64,000 bases of DNA from an uncultured beta proteobacterium. Lineage in GTDB: Bacteria > Pseudomonadota > Gammaproteobacteria > Burkholderiales > Burkholderiaceae_C. Positions within the stretch are counted from its first letter, which is position 1; every line of letters starts with the position of its first letter. The notes beneath the pieces are model-generated. The model was given only the letters and a program-made list of their open reading frames with translations. It was not told where the DNA came from and did no database searches. Positions 26,324 to 35,704 of this stretch are shown here, in pieces. Both the position numbers and the translations under genes were made by a program. The stretch covers positions 1 through 64,000 of the forward strand of contig CAJCCO010000087.1 in assembly GCA_903960915.1 (NCBI GenBank), in the 5' to 3' direction.

Positions 26324-26677
26324 GTCAGGGTGTGATTTGAATCAAAGACTTGATGTGAACTTGCGAAATATCACTTAAGTCATTGATTCATAAGTGATTT
26401 GATGGGTGTCCAGAAATTCTGTGGATAACTTTGTTGATATCTCGCCATGATGGCCCTCCAAGCCTTGAAAATCAAGGCTTTCACTGGAATGCTCATAAAT
26501 CGAGCACACTTCAATAAGCTATATAAATCAACAACTTGGCATCGCTATTCGTTTGATAGCAGTGGATAGTTGCAAGGCCCTGGTTTGGCGCAGTGCACAA
26601 CAAATTTTGTGCATAAGTCAGCCACAGACATGGGTTTATATGTGTTTTTTGGATAAAAAAGTGCTAAGCAATTGAAA
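26324..26677. promoter_or_regulatory. AT-rich palindrome-dense region upstream of priA
   Basis: A 354-bp gap, much more AT-rich than its surroundings, between hemE and priA (both leftward). It contains four inverted repeats: ATCAA-AGAC-TTGAT (26341-26354), ATCACTTA/TAAGTGAT (26370-26377 with 26391-26398), a 9-bp hairpin ATTGATTTTC-free stem AAGCCTTGA/TCAAGGCTT (26460-26480), and TGCACAA/TTGTGCA (26594-26600 with 26607-26613). It also has a DnaA box. No convincing ORF is present. It probably holds the priA promoter and operators. Confidence 0.6.
26420..26428 (-). promoter_or_regulatory. Perfect DnaA box (TTATCCACA)
   Basis: TGTGGATAA on the plus strand is the exact reverse complement of the consensus high-affinity DnaA box TTATCCACA. 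It lies about 100 bp upstream of priA. A 9-mer can occur by chance, but its place before a replication-restart gene is suggestive. Confidence 0.55.
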
Positions 26678-27796
26678 TTACCGGGTGCCTGCGCGTTGTT
26701 GGCGCGAGTGCCTGTGCACCGCCTGCACCAAAGCCGCCACATGCTCCGGCGGCGTGTGCTGGTTGATGCCGTGGCCCAGGTTGAAAATATGCGCCGGGCC
26801 GGTTCCCGGGCCGGTGTGTGGCGTGCCAAAGCTGTCCAGCACGCGTGCCACTTCGGTCTCAATCTGTGCAGGCGGGGCAAACAGCACGTTGGGGTCAATA
26901 TTGCCCTGCAGGGCTTTGCGGTCGCCCACCAGGGCGCGCGCCCGGGCCAGGTTCACGGTCCAGTCCAGCCCGAGCACCTCACAATCAAGATGGCCCATTT
27001 CTTCCAGCCACAGGCCACCGCCCTTGGTGAACACAAGGCGCGGGATTTGCACCCCCAGGTGCTCTTTTTTCACCTGCGCCAACACCCGCGCCGTGTAGGC
27101 CAGGCTGAACTGCTGAAAGGCGCCGTCGGCCAGCACACCACCCCAACTGTCAAAAATCATGACGGCTTGCGCGCCCGCTTCAATTTGGGCGTTGAGGTAA
27201 AGCGCGACCGCATCGGCGTTGATTTGCAGCATCTTGTGCATCAGGTCTGGGCGGCTGTAGAGCATGGTCTTGACCAAGCGGTAGTCGTCAGAGCCGGCAC
27301 CTTCCACCATGTAGCAGGCCAGCGTCCAGGGGCTGCCTGAGAACCCAATCAAGGGCACCCGGCCGTTGAGCGCCTTGCGGATGGAGGTGACGGCGTCAAA
27401 CACGTAGCGCAGCTTGTCCATGTCGGGCACCGCCAGTTGGGCGACGGCGGCTTCGTCGCGCACCGGGTGGGCAAACTTGGGGCCTTCGCCCAAGGCAAAC
27501 GACAGGCCCAGCCCCATGGCATCGGGCACGGTCAAAATGTCGCTGAACAAAATGGCCGCATCCAGCGGGAAGCGCTCCAGCGGTTGCAACGTCACTTCGG
27601 TGGCGAAGTCGGTGTTGGTGGCCAGGCCCATGAAACTGCCGGCCTTTGCACGGGTGGCGCGGTATTCGGGCAAATAGCGCCCGGCCTGGCGCATCAGCCA
27701 CACGGGCGTGTGGTCAGTGGCCTGACGCAGGCAGGCGCGAATAAAGGTGTCGTTCTGGAGCGGCGCGAAGGCGCTGGAGTGGGCAGATGCAGTCAT
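26678..27796 (-). CDS. hemE: Uroporphyrinogen decarboxylase
   Basis: A 372-aa HemE, which decarboxylates uroporphyrinogen III to coproporphyrinogen III in haem synthesis. The substrate-binding N-terminal motif [16 protein letters not shown] and the [16 protein letters not shown] motif are both present. It is full length. It lies between a CoA-binding protein gene and priA. Confidence 0.97.
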   Translation of the reverse strand: MTASAHSSAFAPLQNDTFIRACLRQATDHTPVWLMRQAGRYLPEYRATRAKAGSFMGLATNTDFATEVTLQPLERFPLDAAILFSDILTVPDAMGLGLSFALGEGPKFAHPVRDEAAVAQLAVPDMDKLRYVFDAVTSIRKALNGRVPLIGFSGSPWTLACYMVEGAGSDDYRLVKTMLYSRPDLMHKMLQINADAVALYLNAQIEAGAQAVMIFDSWGGVLADGAFQQFSLAYTARVLAQVKKEHLGVQIPRLVFTKGGGLWLEEMGHLDCEVLGLDWTVNLARARALVGDRKALQGNIDPNVLFAPPAQIETEVARVLDSFGTPHTGPGTGPAHIFNLGHGINQHTPPEHVAALVQAVHRHSRQQRAGTR

Positions 27797-27850
27797 GGCG
27801 CCATTGTCGCAGCTTGCTTTTTTGCCCTTTGCGGGCCAACAGCGCGCGCC

Positions 27851-28285
27851 TCAGGCGTGCAGGGCGTGCTCCACCTTCAAACACTTGTTCTGCACGACGT
27901 GCAAACCGGCCGCGCGGGCTTTGGCTGCTGCGGCCTCGTGGCTGATGCCCAGTTGCAGCCAGAGGGCGGGCATTCCCAGCCCAATGGCCTCGTCCACCAC
28001 CGGCGGCACGTCTTCGGCGTTGCGGAAAACGTTGACCAAATCGATGGCCTCGTGCTGGGCCGCCTCGGTGAGGGTGGCATAGACCTTTTCGCCCAGAATG
28101 AGCGTGCCACTGGCCGCTGCCACCGGGTTGATGGGCACCACGCGCCAGCCTTGCACCTGCATGTAGCGCGACACGTCAAAACTGGCCCGTTGCGGCTTGG
28201 GGCTCAGGCCCACCACGGCCACGGTGCGGCAGGTGGAAAGAATGTGGGCGATAGCGGCTTTTTCAGTCATGGGGTGTTGTGACAT
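27851..28285 (-). CDS. CoA-binding domain protein (YccU-like)
   Basis: A 144-aa protein made of one Rossmann-type CoA-binding domain, as in succinyl-CoA synthetase alpha. The VAVVGLSPKPQRASFDVSRYMQ block, the VNVFRNAEDVPPVVDEAI segment and ALWLQLGISHEAAAAKARAAGLHVVQNKCLKVEH end are typical of this family. The cellular role is unknown. The start is uncertain between ATG 28285 and ATG 28270 because the leader is a pyrimidine-rich repeat with no Shine-Dalgarno sequence. Confidence 0.85.
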   Translation of the reverse strand: MSQHPMTEKAAIAHILSTCRTVAVVGLSPKPQRASFDVSRYMQVQGWRVVPINPVAAASGTLILGEKVYATLTEAAQHEAIDLVNVFRNAEDVPPVVDEAIGLGMPALWLQLGISHEAAAAKARAAGLHVVQNKCLKVEHALHA

Positions 28286-28290
28286 TGGAA

Positions 28291-28320
28291 GGGAGGAAAG
28301 GGAGGAAAGGGAGGAAAGGG
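28291..28320. repeat. GGGAGGAAA 9-bp tandem repeat
   Basis: Three perfect copies of GGGAGGAAA (28291-28317) plus GGG. On the transcribed minus strand it reads as a CT-rich tract directly before the CoA-binding gene and after the dsbD stop. Confidence 0.92.
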
Positions 28321-28341
28321 TGGGAGGGCGCAGGGCTACGA

Positions 28342-30612
28342 TCAGGGCAAGGCCAGAGCGGCGCGGACTTCAGCTACGCTCAGAATTTCGGACAAGACCA
28401 CAGGCGCTTGTCCAGGCTTGTAAACCACATAAACCGGTACGCCATTGCGTCCCAACGCGGCCAGTGCGGCGGTGATGGCGGGGTCGCGCCGGGTCCAGTC
28501 GGCGCGCAACAAGGCGACGTTTTGCGTGGCCATATCGGCCAGCAAGGCGGGGTTGGCCAGGGTGGTTTTCTTGTTGTACTGACAGGTGACGCACCAGGCG
28601 GCTGTGAAGTCCACAAACACCGGCCGGCCTTGCGCGCGCAGCAACTCTAGGCGCGCCGAGTTCCAGGGCTGCCAGCGCATGTCAGACGAGGTTGAAGAGG
28701 TGGAAGAGGTGGCATTGTTGAGGTCAGGTTCGTCCAGCGGCTTCAGCACCCAGGGCCCCAATGTGCTGAGCAGGGCCAGCAATAAGGCTATCGCCAGCAG
28801 CACCATCGTGCGCCGGGCGCGCCCGGCCAAAGTCAGGCTCCAGATCAGCAGGCTCACACCCAGCAACAGCGCCAGCAAGGCGGCCGCACCATCCACACCG
28901 CTTTGCTGACCCAGCACCCACACCAGCCAGACCACCGTGGCCAGCATCGGAAACGCCATGGCATGGCGCAAGGTATTCATCCAGGCGCCTGGGCGCGGCA
29001 GCCAGCGCGCCACCGCCGGCACCCAACTGGCGGCCAGGTAGGGCAAGGCCATGCCCAAGCCCAGACAGGCAAAAATCAACAAGGCCTGCGCAGCCGGCAG
29101 GCCCAGCGCCAGCCCCAGGGAGGCGCCCATAAAGGGCGCGGTGCAGGGGGAGGCAATGGCGACGGCCAGCACCCCCGATAAAAACGCGTTGACACCGGGA
29201 TGCCGGGCCTCCAGCGTGGCCACCCGGCTGGGCAGCAGGGTGCCAAATTCAAACAGGCCTGCCAGGTTGAGCGCCAGCACGGTGAACAGCACCGCCAGCG
29301 CCGCCACCACGGCCGGCGACTGCAATTGAAAGCCCCAGCCCAGCTGCTCGCCAGCGCTGCGCAGCACCAGCATCAGCCCGCCCAGCGCGACAAACGACAA
29401 CACCACACCGGCGCTGTAGGCCAGGCCGTTCATGCGACGCGCGTGCCGGTCTTCACTGTGGTTGGCAAAGCTCAGCACTTTGAGCGCCAGCACCGGAAAC
29501 ACGCAAGGCATCAGGTTCAGAATCATCCCGCCTAAGAGCGCACCTAACAGGGCCAGCCACCAGCTCGGGTTGACCGGCGCGGCGCTGAGGCTCAAGCGCG
29601 CCTGGGCTGCTTGCGCATTGGCTTGCAGCGCGGCGCTCAGTGCCGGAGAAACCTCGGACGAGCGCACCGCCAATGCCGGCCACGTGCCGCTGACCTGGGC
29701 CTGGGCGACAAAACCTTCGCGCCCGTTCCTGGGGTCAGCGCCTTTTGTGGCCCTTTCGGGTTCCCGCACCAGCAGAATGGACAGCGACTGGGGGGCGCTG
29801 CTGCGCTGGGCCGATAGCGGCACCCGTGCCGTCCATACCGCACCGTCCCAGCTTTGCGTCATGGGGGCGGCGGTCTCGATGATCTCGGGCTCTTGCGCAA
29901 ACAGCGCCAGCGTCTGGCCCCGCACCTGGGCGGGCAGGCCAGACACGCGCCACACCAGGGCGCCGTCCGCAACCTGGACCTGGCCGCCGCTGGCAGGCAA
30001 AACACGTGGCTGTGCCAAGCGCGCCGCCTCAAACGCCGCGCCTTGCATGACGGTGGAACCGCGCACCGGCAGGCGCAAAGAAAGTTCAGCTTCTTCGGGC
30101 ACGCACTCCTGGCGGCACACCAGCCAACTGGCCTTCAGTCGCAGCAGCAAAGCCTCGGTGGACGACGGCTTGAACGCTGGCGAAATGCGCAAGGGCACGG
30201 GCAGCAGCACCGTGCCCTCGTAGCCGTAATTGGCCAGCGTGCCAATGGCAATCTTGTGCGGCAGTGGCCAAGCAATGTCACCGGCGCTCACCTCAGGGGG
30301 CAAGGTCCAGGCCAGCGTGGTGGGCAGGCCCGAGTCGCCCGGGTTCTTCCAGTAGGTGTGCCAGTCGGGCTGGTGTTTGAGTTGCAAGCCGACCCAGATC
30401 GTCTGGCCCGCGGCCACGCCTTCAGGCGCGAAGGCCAGCAACTCGGCCCGCACATGCGCCGTGCTGACCACCGAGGGCGCCGCCAGTGGGTTGGCCACGC
30501 TGCTGCTAACCCCGCTGGCCCATCCGCTGGCGGTGTGCGCCAGGCATAAAGCGGCCAGCAGCGCGCGCGAAAACAGTTGAAGCCAAGTCATAACTGCGTG
30601 AGAGGGAAACAT
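28342..30612 (-). CDS. dsbD: Thiol:disulfide interchange protein, DsbD/ScsB type
   Basis: A 756-aa inner-membrane reductase that passes electrons from cytoplasmic thioredoxin to periplasmic disulfide proteins. A signal peptide (FSRALLAALCLAHTASGWA) precedes a large periplasmic domain with YWKNPGDSGLP and a Cys pair (VCRQECVPEE), as in ScsB-like proteins. The membrane domain has about eight segments with MPCVFPVLALKVL and the SPCTAPFMGASLG cysteine segment. After a Ser/Thr linker, a thioredoxin domain has CVTC. At 756 aa it is longer than E. coli DsbD (565 aa). The start may also be ATG 30591; the TTG at 30642 is unlikely. Confidence 0.9.
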   Translation of the reverse strand: MFPSHAVMTWLQLFSRALLAALCLAHTASGWASGVSSSVANPLAAPSVVSTAHVRAELLAFAPEGVAAGQTIWVGLQLKHQPDWHTYWKNPGDSGLPTTLAWTLPPEVSAGDIAWPLPHKIAIGTLANYGYEGTVLLPVPLRISPAFKPSSTEALLLRLKASWLVCRQECVPEEAELSLRLPVRGSTVMQGAAFEAARLAQPRVLPASGGQVQVADGALVWRVSGLPAQVRGQTLALFAQEPEIIETAAPMTQSWDGAVWTARVPLSAQRSSAPQSLSILLVREPERATKGADPRNGREGFVAQAQVSGTWPALAVRSSEVSPALSAALQANAQAAQARLSLSAAPVNPSWWLALLGALLGGMILNLMPCVFPVLALKVLSFANHSEDRHARRMNGLAYSAGVVLSFVALGGLMLVLRSAGEQLGWGFQLQSPAVVAALAVLFTVLALNLAGLFEFGTLLPSRVATLEARHPGVNAFLSGVLAVAIASPCTAPFMGASLGLALGLPAAQALLIFACLGLGMALPYLAASWVPAVARWLPRPGAWMNTLRHAMAFPMLATVVWLVWVLGQQSGVDGAAALLALLLGVSLLIWSLTLAGRARRTMVLLAIALLLALLSTLGPWVLKPLDEPDLNNATSSTSSTSSDMRWQPWNSARLELLRAQGRPVFVDFTAAWCVTCQYNKKTTLANPALLADMATQNVALLRADWTRRDPAITAALAALGRNGVPVYVVYKPGQAPVVLSEILSVAEVRAALALP

Positions 30613-30645
30613 GGTGAACAAAGTTCCAGGGGAAAGTTCCAAGGG

Positions 30646-30966
30646 TCAAACGGGGGCTGTAAATACGGTGGGCAGTTGCTTGGGTGCTTTGATGCGCAAT
30701 TGCTTGTTCACATTCTCGCGGCCAAACACCACCTCAATGTCAGCCACCGCCACACCAAACAACGGCGCCAGAAAACGCACCATGTGGTCGGTGGCCTTGC
30801 CCGCCACCGGGGCGGCGGTCACGCTCACCTTGAGTTGCGTGCCTTTGGGTTTGCCTATGGCGTCTTTGCTGGAACTGGGTTTGCCCAGGATGTTGACCAC
30901 CAGTACCTCGCCCTCCCAGACAAAGAAGGAGTCGCCGGTGGCATTTTTGACCTGGCCACGGCTCAT
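30646..30966 (-). CDS. DUF167 (YggU-family) protein
   Basis: A 106-aa protein of the DUF167/YggU family, small and possibly nucleic-acid binding; its function is unknown. Blocks such as GTQLKVSVTAAPVAGKATDHMVRFLAPLFGV and VFGRENVNKQLRI match the family. The start codon overlaps the alaX stop by 4 bp (ATGA), which indicates translational coupling. dsbD follows 33 bp downstream. Confidence 0.85.
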   Translation of the reverse strand: MSRGQVKNATGDSFFVWEGEVLVVNILGKPSSSKDAIGKPKGTQLKVSVTAAPVAGKATDHMVRFLAPLFGVAVADIEVVFGRENVNKQLRIKAPKQLPTVFTAPV

Positions 30967-31745
30967 GCGGCAAAGCCCAGCACCACGCGGCGCGTGGTGG
31001 CAGATTTTTTCTCGATCTTGGTCACCACCACGGCACCAATCTCCCGCGTGTTGGCCACGTGGGTACCACCGCAGGGTTGCAGGTCGATCAAGGCGTCTTC
31101 TGCCAGGCCGCCAATGCGTATGGTGCGAATGCTGCCGCTGCCGCGAGGCGGTTGTACCGACATGCTTTTAACCAGCGCGGGGTTGGCGTCCAGTTCGGCA
31201 TCGGTGATGCTGCCCACGTGCAAGGGCAGTGCGGCGGCCACCAGGCGGGCAATGCCGGCGCTCAGCGCGTCTTTGTCCAGCGGATCGGTCATGTTGAAGT
31301 CCAGTCGCGCATAGTCGGGCGTGATGGAGCAGCCGTTCACCAGTTGCGGCACCAGGTGGCACAGCAGATGCGAGCAGGTGTGAAAACGCATCATGCGGTG
31401 GCGCCGCGCCCAGTCGATGCGGGCGGTCACCGTGTCGCCCACGGCCAAAAGCGGGGCGTCACTCACGGTGGCGGTGCCGTCCAGCAGGGCGGCCAACTGC
31501 TCCGGTGCAGGCAGGTGGCAAATGGCGGCGGTGAAGCTGCCGTCCTCAGTCTTGCCCTTGCGCGTGTCGATGATGGGCAATTCGTGACCCTGGGCGTTCA
31601 CCAGCACGCCCGCGTCCCCGGCCTGGCCACCGCCCAAGGGGTAAAACACGGTGCGGTCCAGCACAATGCCCTGGGGGGTGATGGCGGTTACCGTCGCGGT
31701 GCATTCTGTGAGGTAGGCGTCTTGTCGAAACAGGTCTGTGGTCAT
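30963..31745 (-). CDS. Alanyl-tRNA editing protein AlaX
   Basis: A 260-aa stand-alone editing domain that hydrolyses mischarged Ser- or Gly-tRNA(Ala). The zinc ligands are His122 and His126 (FHTCSHLL) and Cys225 and His229 (CGGTHVANT). The N-terminal FYPLGGGQAGD block is also diagnostic. The ATG at 31745 is the family start. It is divergent from the radical SAM gene with only 29 bp between starts. Confidence 0.93.
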   Translation of the reverse strand: MTTDLFRQDAYLTECTATVTAITPQGIVLDRTVFYPLGGGQAGDAGVLVNAQGHELPIIDTRKGKTEDGSFTAAICHLPAPEQLAALLDGTATVSDAPLLAVGDTVTARIDWARRHRMMRFHTCSHLLCHLVPQLVNGCSITPDYARLDFNMTDPLDKDALSAGIARLVAAALPLHVGSITDAELDANPALVKSMSVQPPRGSGSIRTIRIGGLAEDALIDLQPCGGTHVANTREIGAVVVTKIEKKSATTRRVVLGFAA

Positions 31746-31774
31746 GTGGGGCTCCATGCTTTGATAATACCGGT

Positions 31775-33370
31775 ATGCCCCACGCCCTTGCCGCCCCACC
31801 GGCCATCCTTCTTTGCACCCTCAACGCCAAGTACATTCACGCCTCGCTGGGCCTGCGCTACTTGCTGGCCAATATGGGCGACCTGAGGGCGCAAACCCGG
31901 CTCTGCGAGTTCACCATTGCCCGTCAGCCGCAAGATCTGGTGGACGAATTGCTGGCCGCACTGGGTGAGCCACAGCCGGGCCGCCCGCAAATCATCGGGT
32001 TTGGCGTCTACATCTGGAACGTCACACCCACCTGCGCATTGGTGCGGCTACTGAAAGCGCAACGCCCAGGCATCAAAATTATTTTGGGCGGCCCCGAGGT
32101 CAGCCATGAAGTCGAGCAACAAGACATTGTGGCGATGGCCGACCATGTCATCACCGGCTGGGGCGATGTGAGCTTTCCCCAGCTCTGCCGCGCCTTGTTG
32201 TACGGGCCGCAGCCGCTCATGAAAATCATCGCCGGCGTACAGCCGCCGCTGGACCAGATTGCCCTGCCGTACAGCGACTACTCGGACGCCGACCTGGCGC
32301 ACCGACTGCTCTACGTAGAGGCCTCGCGCGGCTGCCCTTTCAAGTGCGAGTTTTGCCTGAGTTCACTGGACAAAACCGCCACCGCGTTTGACCTCGACGC
32401 CTTTTTGCAGCAAATGGAGAACCTGTTCCAGCGCGGCGCGCGCAACTTCAAGTTTGTGGACCGCACCTTCAACCTCAAGATAGACGCCTCGGTGCGTATA
32501 TTGCAATTTTTCCTGGACCGTTTGAGCCCCGAACTGTTTGTGCATTTTGAGGTGATTCCCGACCATTTGCCCGACCGCCTCAAGGCCATGATTGCGCAGT
32601 TTCCACCCGGCGTGTTGCAGTTTGAGGTGGGTATTCAGAGCTTCAACGTGGCGGTGCAGCAGCGTATCTCGCGCAAGCAAGACAACGAAAAAACCGTGGC
32701 CAATCTGCGTTGGCTGGTGGAGCAGTCGCACGCGCATTTGCACACTGACCTGATCTTTGGTCTGCCCGGGGAAACCCTGGCCAGCTTTGCCCAGGGCTTT
32801 GACAAACTGCACGCCTTGCAGCCGCATGAAATTCAGCTCGGCATCTTGAAGCGCCTGCGCGGCACCCCCATTGCCCGTCACACGGTGGAGCACGGCATGG
32901 TTTATGAGAGCGACCCGCCTTACACCGTGCTGCAAACCGCAGCGGTGAGTCGCGCTGACCTGCAACGCTTTGCCCGACTGGCGCGCTACTGGGACCTGGT
33001 GGCTAACTCTGGGCGTTTCAAGCAAACGCTGGCCTTACTGCTCAGCCCCGCGCCAGACACGCTGCCCTCGCCACCTTCGCCACCCTCTCCATTCCAGGCC
33101 TTCATGGCATTCTCTGATTGGCTCTGGCACAGCCACCAAAAAACCAGCGGCTTAAGCCCTGAAACCCTGGTGGACGCCTTGTCCACCTACCTCAACACGC
33201 AAGACCACCTAGAGGCACGCACCATTCAAAACGCTTTGCTGGCCGACTACCTGGCCAGTGGTGCCCGCGCCAACCCGCAGGCCCTGCAAGGTCTGCTGCC
33301 CAAATACGCAACGGCTTCCAAGCCCGGTGCCACTGCCCTGACGCAACGCCAGGAACGGCACCAGGCCTGA
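31775..33370 (+). CDS. B12-binding-domain radical SAM protein
   Basis: A 531-aa protein. Residues 10-140 form a cobalamin-binding-like Rossmann domain. The radical SAM cluster is Cys187-x3-Cys191-x2-Cys194 (RGCPFKCEFC). The barrel follows to about residue 400 (GIQSFN, TDLIFGLPGET, IQLGILKRLRGTP). The C-terminal 130 residues match the DUF4080 tail and begin after a Pro-Ser repeat linker (PSPPSPPSP, about 430-438). The substrate is unknown; relatives act on small molecules or tRNA. It shares a short divergent promoter region with alaX. Confidence 0.88.
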   Translation: MPHALAAPPAILLCTLNAKYIHASLGLRYLLANMGDLRAQTRLCEFTIARQPQDLVDELLAALGEPQPGRPQIIGFGVYIWNVTPTCALVRLLKAQRPGIKIILGGPEVSHEVEQQDIVAMADHVITGWGDVSFPQLCRALLYGPQPLMKIIAGVQPPLDQIALPYSDYSDADLAHRLLYVEASRGCPFKCEFCLSSLDKTATAFDLDAFLQQMENLFQRGARNFKFVDRTFNLKIDASVRILQFFLDRLSPELFVHFEVIPDHLPDRLKAMIAQFPPGVLQFEVGIQSFNVAVQQRISRKQDNEKTVANLRWLVEQSHAHLHTDLIFGLPGETLASFAQGFDKLHALQPHEIQLGILKRLRGTPIARHTVEHGMVYESDPPYTVLQTAAVSRADLQRFARLARYWDLVANSGRFKQTLALLLSPAPDTLPSPPSPPSPFQAFMAFSDWLWHSHQKTSGLSPETLVDALSTYLNTQDHLEARTIQNALLADYLASGARANPQALQGLLPKYATASKPGATALTQRQERHQA

Positions 33371-33412
33371 AGCCGCCTTTTTTGACTTTTTACTTTTTAA
33401 GCCTTTATTCCC

Positions 33413-33754
33413 ATGAGTCAAACGCCTGCCTGCCCCCAGTGCACCCTTGAAAACACCTACCTCGACGGCGACGTCTACATCTGTCCCGACTGCACTTACG
33501 AGTGGCCCGCCCAGGCGGTGGCGCAAGACGGTGACGACGCCGCCAAAATCATCAAGGACGCCAACGGCAACCCGTTGGCCGACGGCGACGCCGTCATTCT
33601 GATCAAAGACCTGAAGGTCAAGGGTTCCTCCACTGTGTTGAAAAAAGGCACCAAGGTCAAAAGCATCCGCCTGGTAGCCGGCGACCACGAGGTCGACTGC
33701 AAAATGGACGCGGGCAGCTTCATGCTCAAAGCCGAGTTTTTGAAAAAAGCCTGA
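33413..33754 (+). CDS. yjdM: PhnA/YjdM-family zinc ribbon protein
   Basis: A 113-aa protein. The N-terminal zinc ribbon has CPQC and CPDC pairs about 20 residues apart. The rest is the PhnA domain: [25 protein letters not shown], then [12 protein letters not shown] and [20 protein letters not shown]. The older name PhnA (phosphonoacetate hydrolase) is not supported for this family; the role is unknown. Confidence 0.92.
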   Translation: MSQTPACPQCTLENTYLDGDVYICPDCTYEWPAQAVAQDGDDAAKIIKDANGNPLADGDAVILIKDLKVKGSSTVLKKGTKVKSIRLVAGDHEVDCKMDAGSFMLKAEFLKKA

Positions 33755-33858
33755 AAAATCTTGGGTGAAAAGGTGCGGACCCGTCGGCCCATTGACGCGA
33801 CAATTGGCGCGAGAATTGCACCCGGTCGATCAAACCAAATGTCGTTGGAAGGCGTCAA

Positions 33859-34803
33859 ATGAAAAACATATTCACTGGCCTGCTGGGGCTTTGGTCGCTA
33901 GGGACACTGCTGGTGCTGCTGTCCGGCGCCAGTCTGCCGGCCCATGCCGGGGCTTTTGAGGAAGCGCAGGCCGCCTACCAGCGGGCTGACTACGCCACTG
34001 CTTTGAGAAAGTGGTCGCGGCTGGCCAATAATGGCGACACCCCCTCCCAACTTAGCCTGAGCCAGATGTACCTGTCTGGCACAGGCGTCGATAAAAACGA
34101 AGCTGAAGGTCTGAAGTGGCTCACCCTGGCCGCCAAAAAAGGCGAGGCCAAGACGCAACTGGCGCTAGCCCGTCAGTTAGACAAACCCAAGGCCGATACC
34201 CCGGTACTGGGAGAAGCCGCCAAGTGGTATCTGCTGGCCGCTACACAAGGGTTGGCAGAGGCCCAGTGGCGCTATGCTGACGCGCTGGCACAAGGCCGCG
34301 GCGTTGCGAAAAACACGCTGCAGGCTATTCATTGGTGGCAGATGGCTGCGGCCCAGCATGAGGGACATGCCGCCCACCAACTGGCGGTTACCTACCTCAA
34401 GGGCGATGGTGTGCCGCCCAGTTACGTGCAAGCTGCCAAGTGGTACACCGTGTTGGCCAAGCAGGGCGATGCGTCTGCCCAGCTCACCCTGGGCCACCTT
34501 TACAGCCTCGGACAAGGTGTGCCACAGAACCCCGTGGAGGCCAGCAAGTGGTACCGCATGTCGGCAGAACAAGGGCACGCTGCAGCGCAAGAAAAGTTAG
34601 CCACGTTGTATGACCAAGGCGTGGGCCTCAAGCAGGACTGGCCGTTGGCCTTCATGTGGTACGAGGTGGCTGTGGCCTCGGGTCAAAGTAGCGCCAGCAA
34701 AGCCCGTGATGTGGTGGCCAGCCGCCTGCTGCCGGCGCAGCAGGACGAAGGCAAGTTCAGGGCCGTTGACTGCCGCGTCCGCCAGTTCAAGGCCTGTGAT
34801 TGA
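33859..34803 (+). CDS. Secreted Sel1-repeat protein
   Basis: A 314-aa protein with a signal peptide (LLGLWSLGTLLVLLSGASLPAHA, cleavage near residue 30). The mature part is a run of about six Sel1-like (TPR-related) repeats, seen as repeated LGxxYxxGxGVxxNxxEAxKWYxxAAxQGxAxAQ units. Such proteins are periplasmic or surface protein-protein adaptors. The 3' end overlaps the convergent hydroxylase gene by 17 bp. Confidence 0.85.
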   Translation: MKNIFTGLLGLWSLGTLLVLLSGASLPAHAGAFEEAQAAYQRADYATALRKWSRLANNGDTPSQLSLSQMYLSGTGVDKNEAEGLKWLTLAAKKGEAKTQLALARQLDKPKADTPVLGEAAKWYLLAATQGLAEAQWRYADALAQGRGVAKNTLQAIHWWQMAAAQHEGHAAHQLAVTYLKGDGVPPSYVQAAKWYTVLAKQGDASAQLTLGHLYSLGQGVPQNPVEASKWYRMSAEQGHAAAQEKLATLYDQGVGLKQDWPLAFMWYEVAVASGQSSASKARDVVASRLLPAQQDEGKFRAVDCRVRQFKACD

Positions 34804-35704
34804 CTGCGGAATTGACGCCGCTGTTGACGTTGATGTCCCGGTTCGGATCGGTCTCTTCTTCGGCAAAGGTGGCCCCACCTGGCGCCAGTACCGAGTTGGT
34901 GCGGCGGGACTTGAGAACCGGGTAAAACATCTCGGTAAACCAGCGCTCCTTGCCGTACTTCAGGTCATCGGGCAAGCCCACCTGCGCCGGGTACTTGCGC
35001 GTGATCTTGGCCGTGCCAAACAGCATGTCCCACACAAACAGCAGGTTGCCGAAGTTGCCTTTGTAATGGCCCACGCCGTCGGCGTTGGTGAGCGCATGGT
35101 GCGCCCAGTGCGTGGCAGGGGTAGAGAACGTACGCTCCAGCACCCAGGCCAGCGGGTGCAGCCATTTGTGGCGGTATAGCGGCTCGTCCCAGCGCACGGC
35201 ACAGTGCGCGCCCATGATGACCGTGAGTTTCACCACCACGTACACCAGGTACACATTGGCAAAACCCAGGTAAATCAGCACGCCCGAGAACCACAGACCG
35301 GGCATCATCAGGTAGTAGAAAAAGTTGTTGCGGTAGGTGATGCGAATACTCATGTAATGCGCCGAGTGGTGGGCGCGGTGCAGCGGCCACAGCAGCGGTG
35401 TGTGCGAGGCCCGGTGCCAGAGGTACTGCGTCATGTCATCGGCCACCAACAAAATAGCCACCATGCCCCACCACGGTAGATCGGCCCAGGCAGCCTTAGC
35501 CTCGGGCATGGCCAGGGCACACAGCGCGCCGGTGATGGCAAAAATAAGCGGTTGGGTGACCGCAATCAACAGCAAGAACATACCCGCTTCGAGCTTGGTG
35601 TCGTCTGGCGTGGGGTGGAAGTTCTTGTAACGGTGGCTGGCCAGTTCAAGTAAGGCGAAACCAAAAATAATGGCTACCAAAATAATGCTCTGCGTGCTGT
35701 TCAT
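34787..35704 (-). CDS. Sterol desaturase/fatty acid hydroxylase family protein
   Basis: A 305-aa membrane di-iron enzyme. The ATG at 35704 has a GGAGA site upstream. Four hydrophobic segments alternate with His boxes: LWHRASH and HRAHHSAHYM near residues 130-150, and HWAHHALTNADGVGHYKGNFG near 225-245. These ligate the iron pair. Members hydroxylate or desaturate lipids such as carotenoids, sterols or alkyl chains; the substrate here is unknown. Confidence 0.88.
   Translation of the reverse strand: MNSTQSIILVAIIFGFALLELASHRYKNFHPTPDDTKLEAGMFLLLIAVTQPLIFAITGALCALAMPEAKAAWADLPWWGMVAILLVADDMTQYLWHRASHTPLLWPLHRAHHSAHYMSIRITYRNNFFYYLMMPGLWFSGVLIYLGFANVYLVYVVVKLTVIMGAHCAVRWDEPLYRHKWLHPLAWVLERTFSTPATHWAHHALTNADGVGHYKGNFGNLLFVWDMLFGTAKITRKYPAQVGLPDDLKYGKERWFTEMFYPVLKSRRTNSVLAPGGATFAEEETDPNRDINVNSGVNSAVNHRP

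Noticed and set aside
26545-26898. Minus ORF of 117 codons at the end of hemE
   Set aside because: It overlaps hemE out of frame and its end reads through the AT-rich gap; composition and lack of ribosome site argue against a gene.
33413-33754. Phosphonoacetate hydrolase activity for the PhnA-like protein
   Set aside because: The family name is historical. The zinc ribbon and small domain give no support for a hydrolase.
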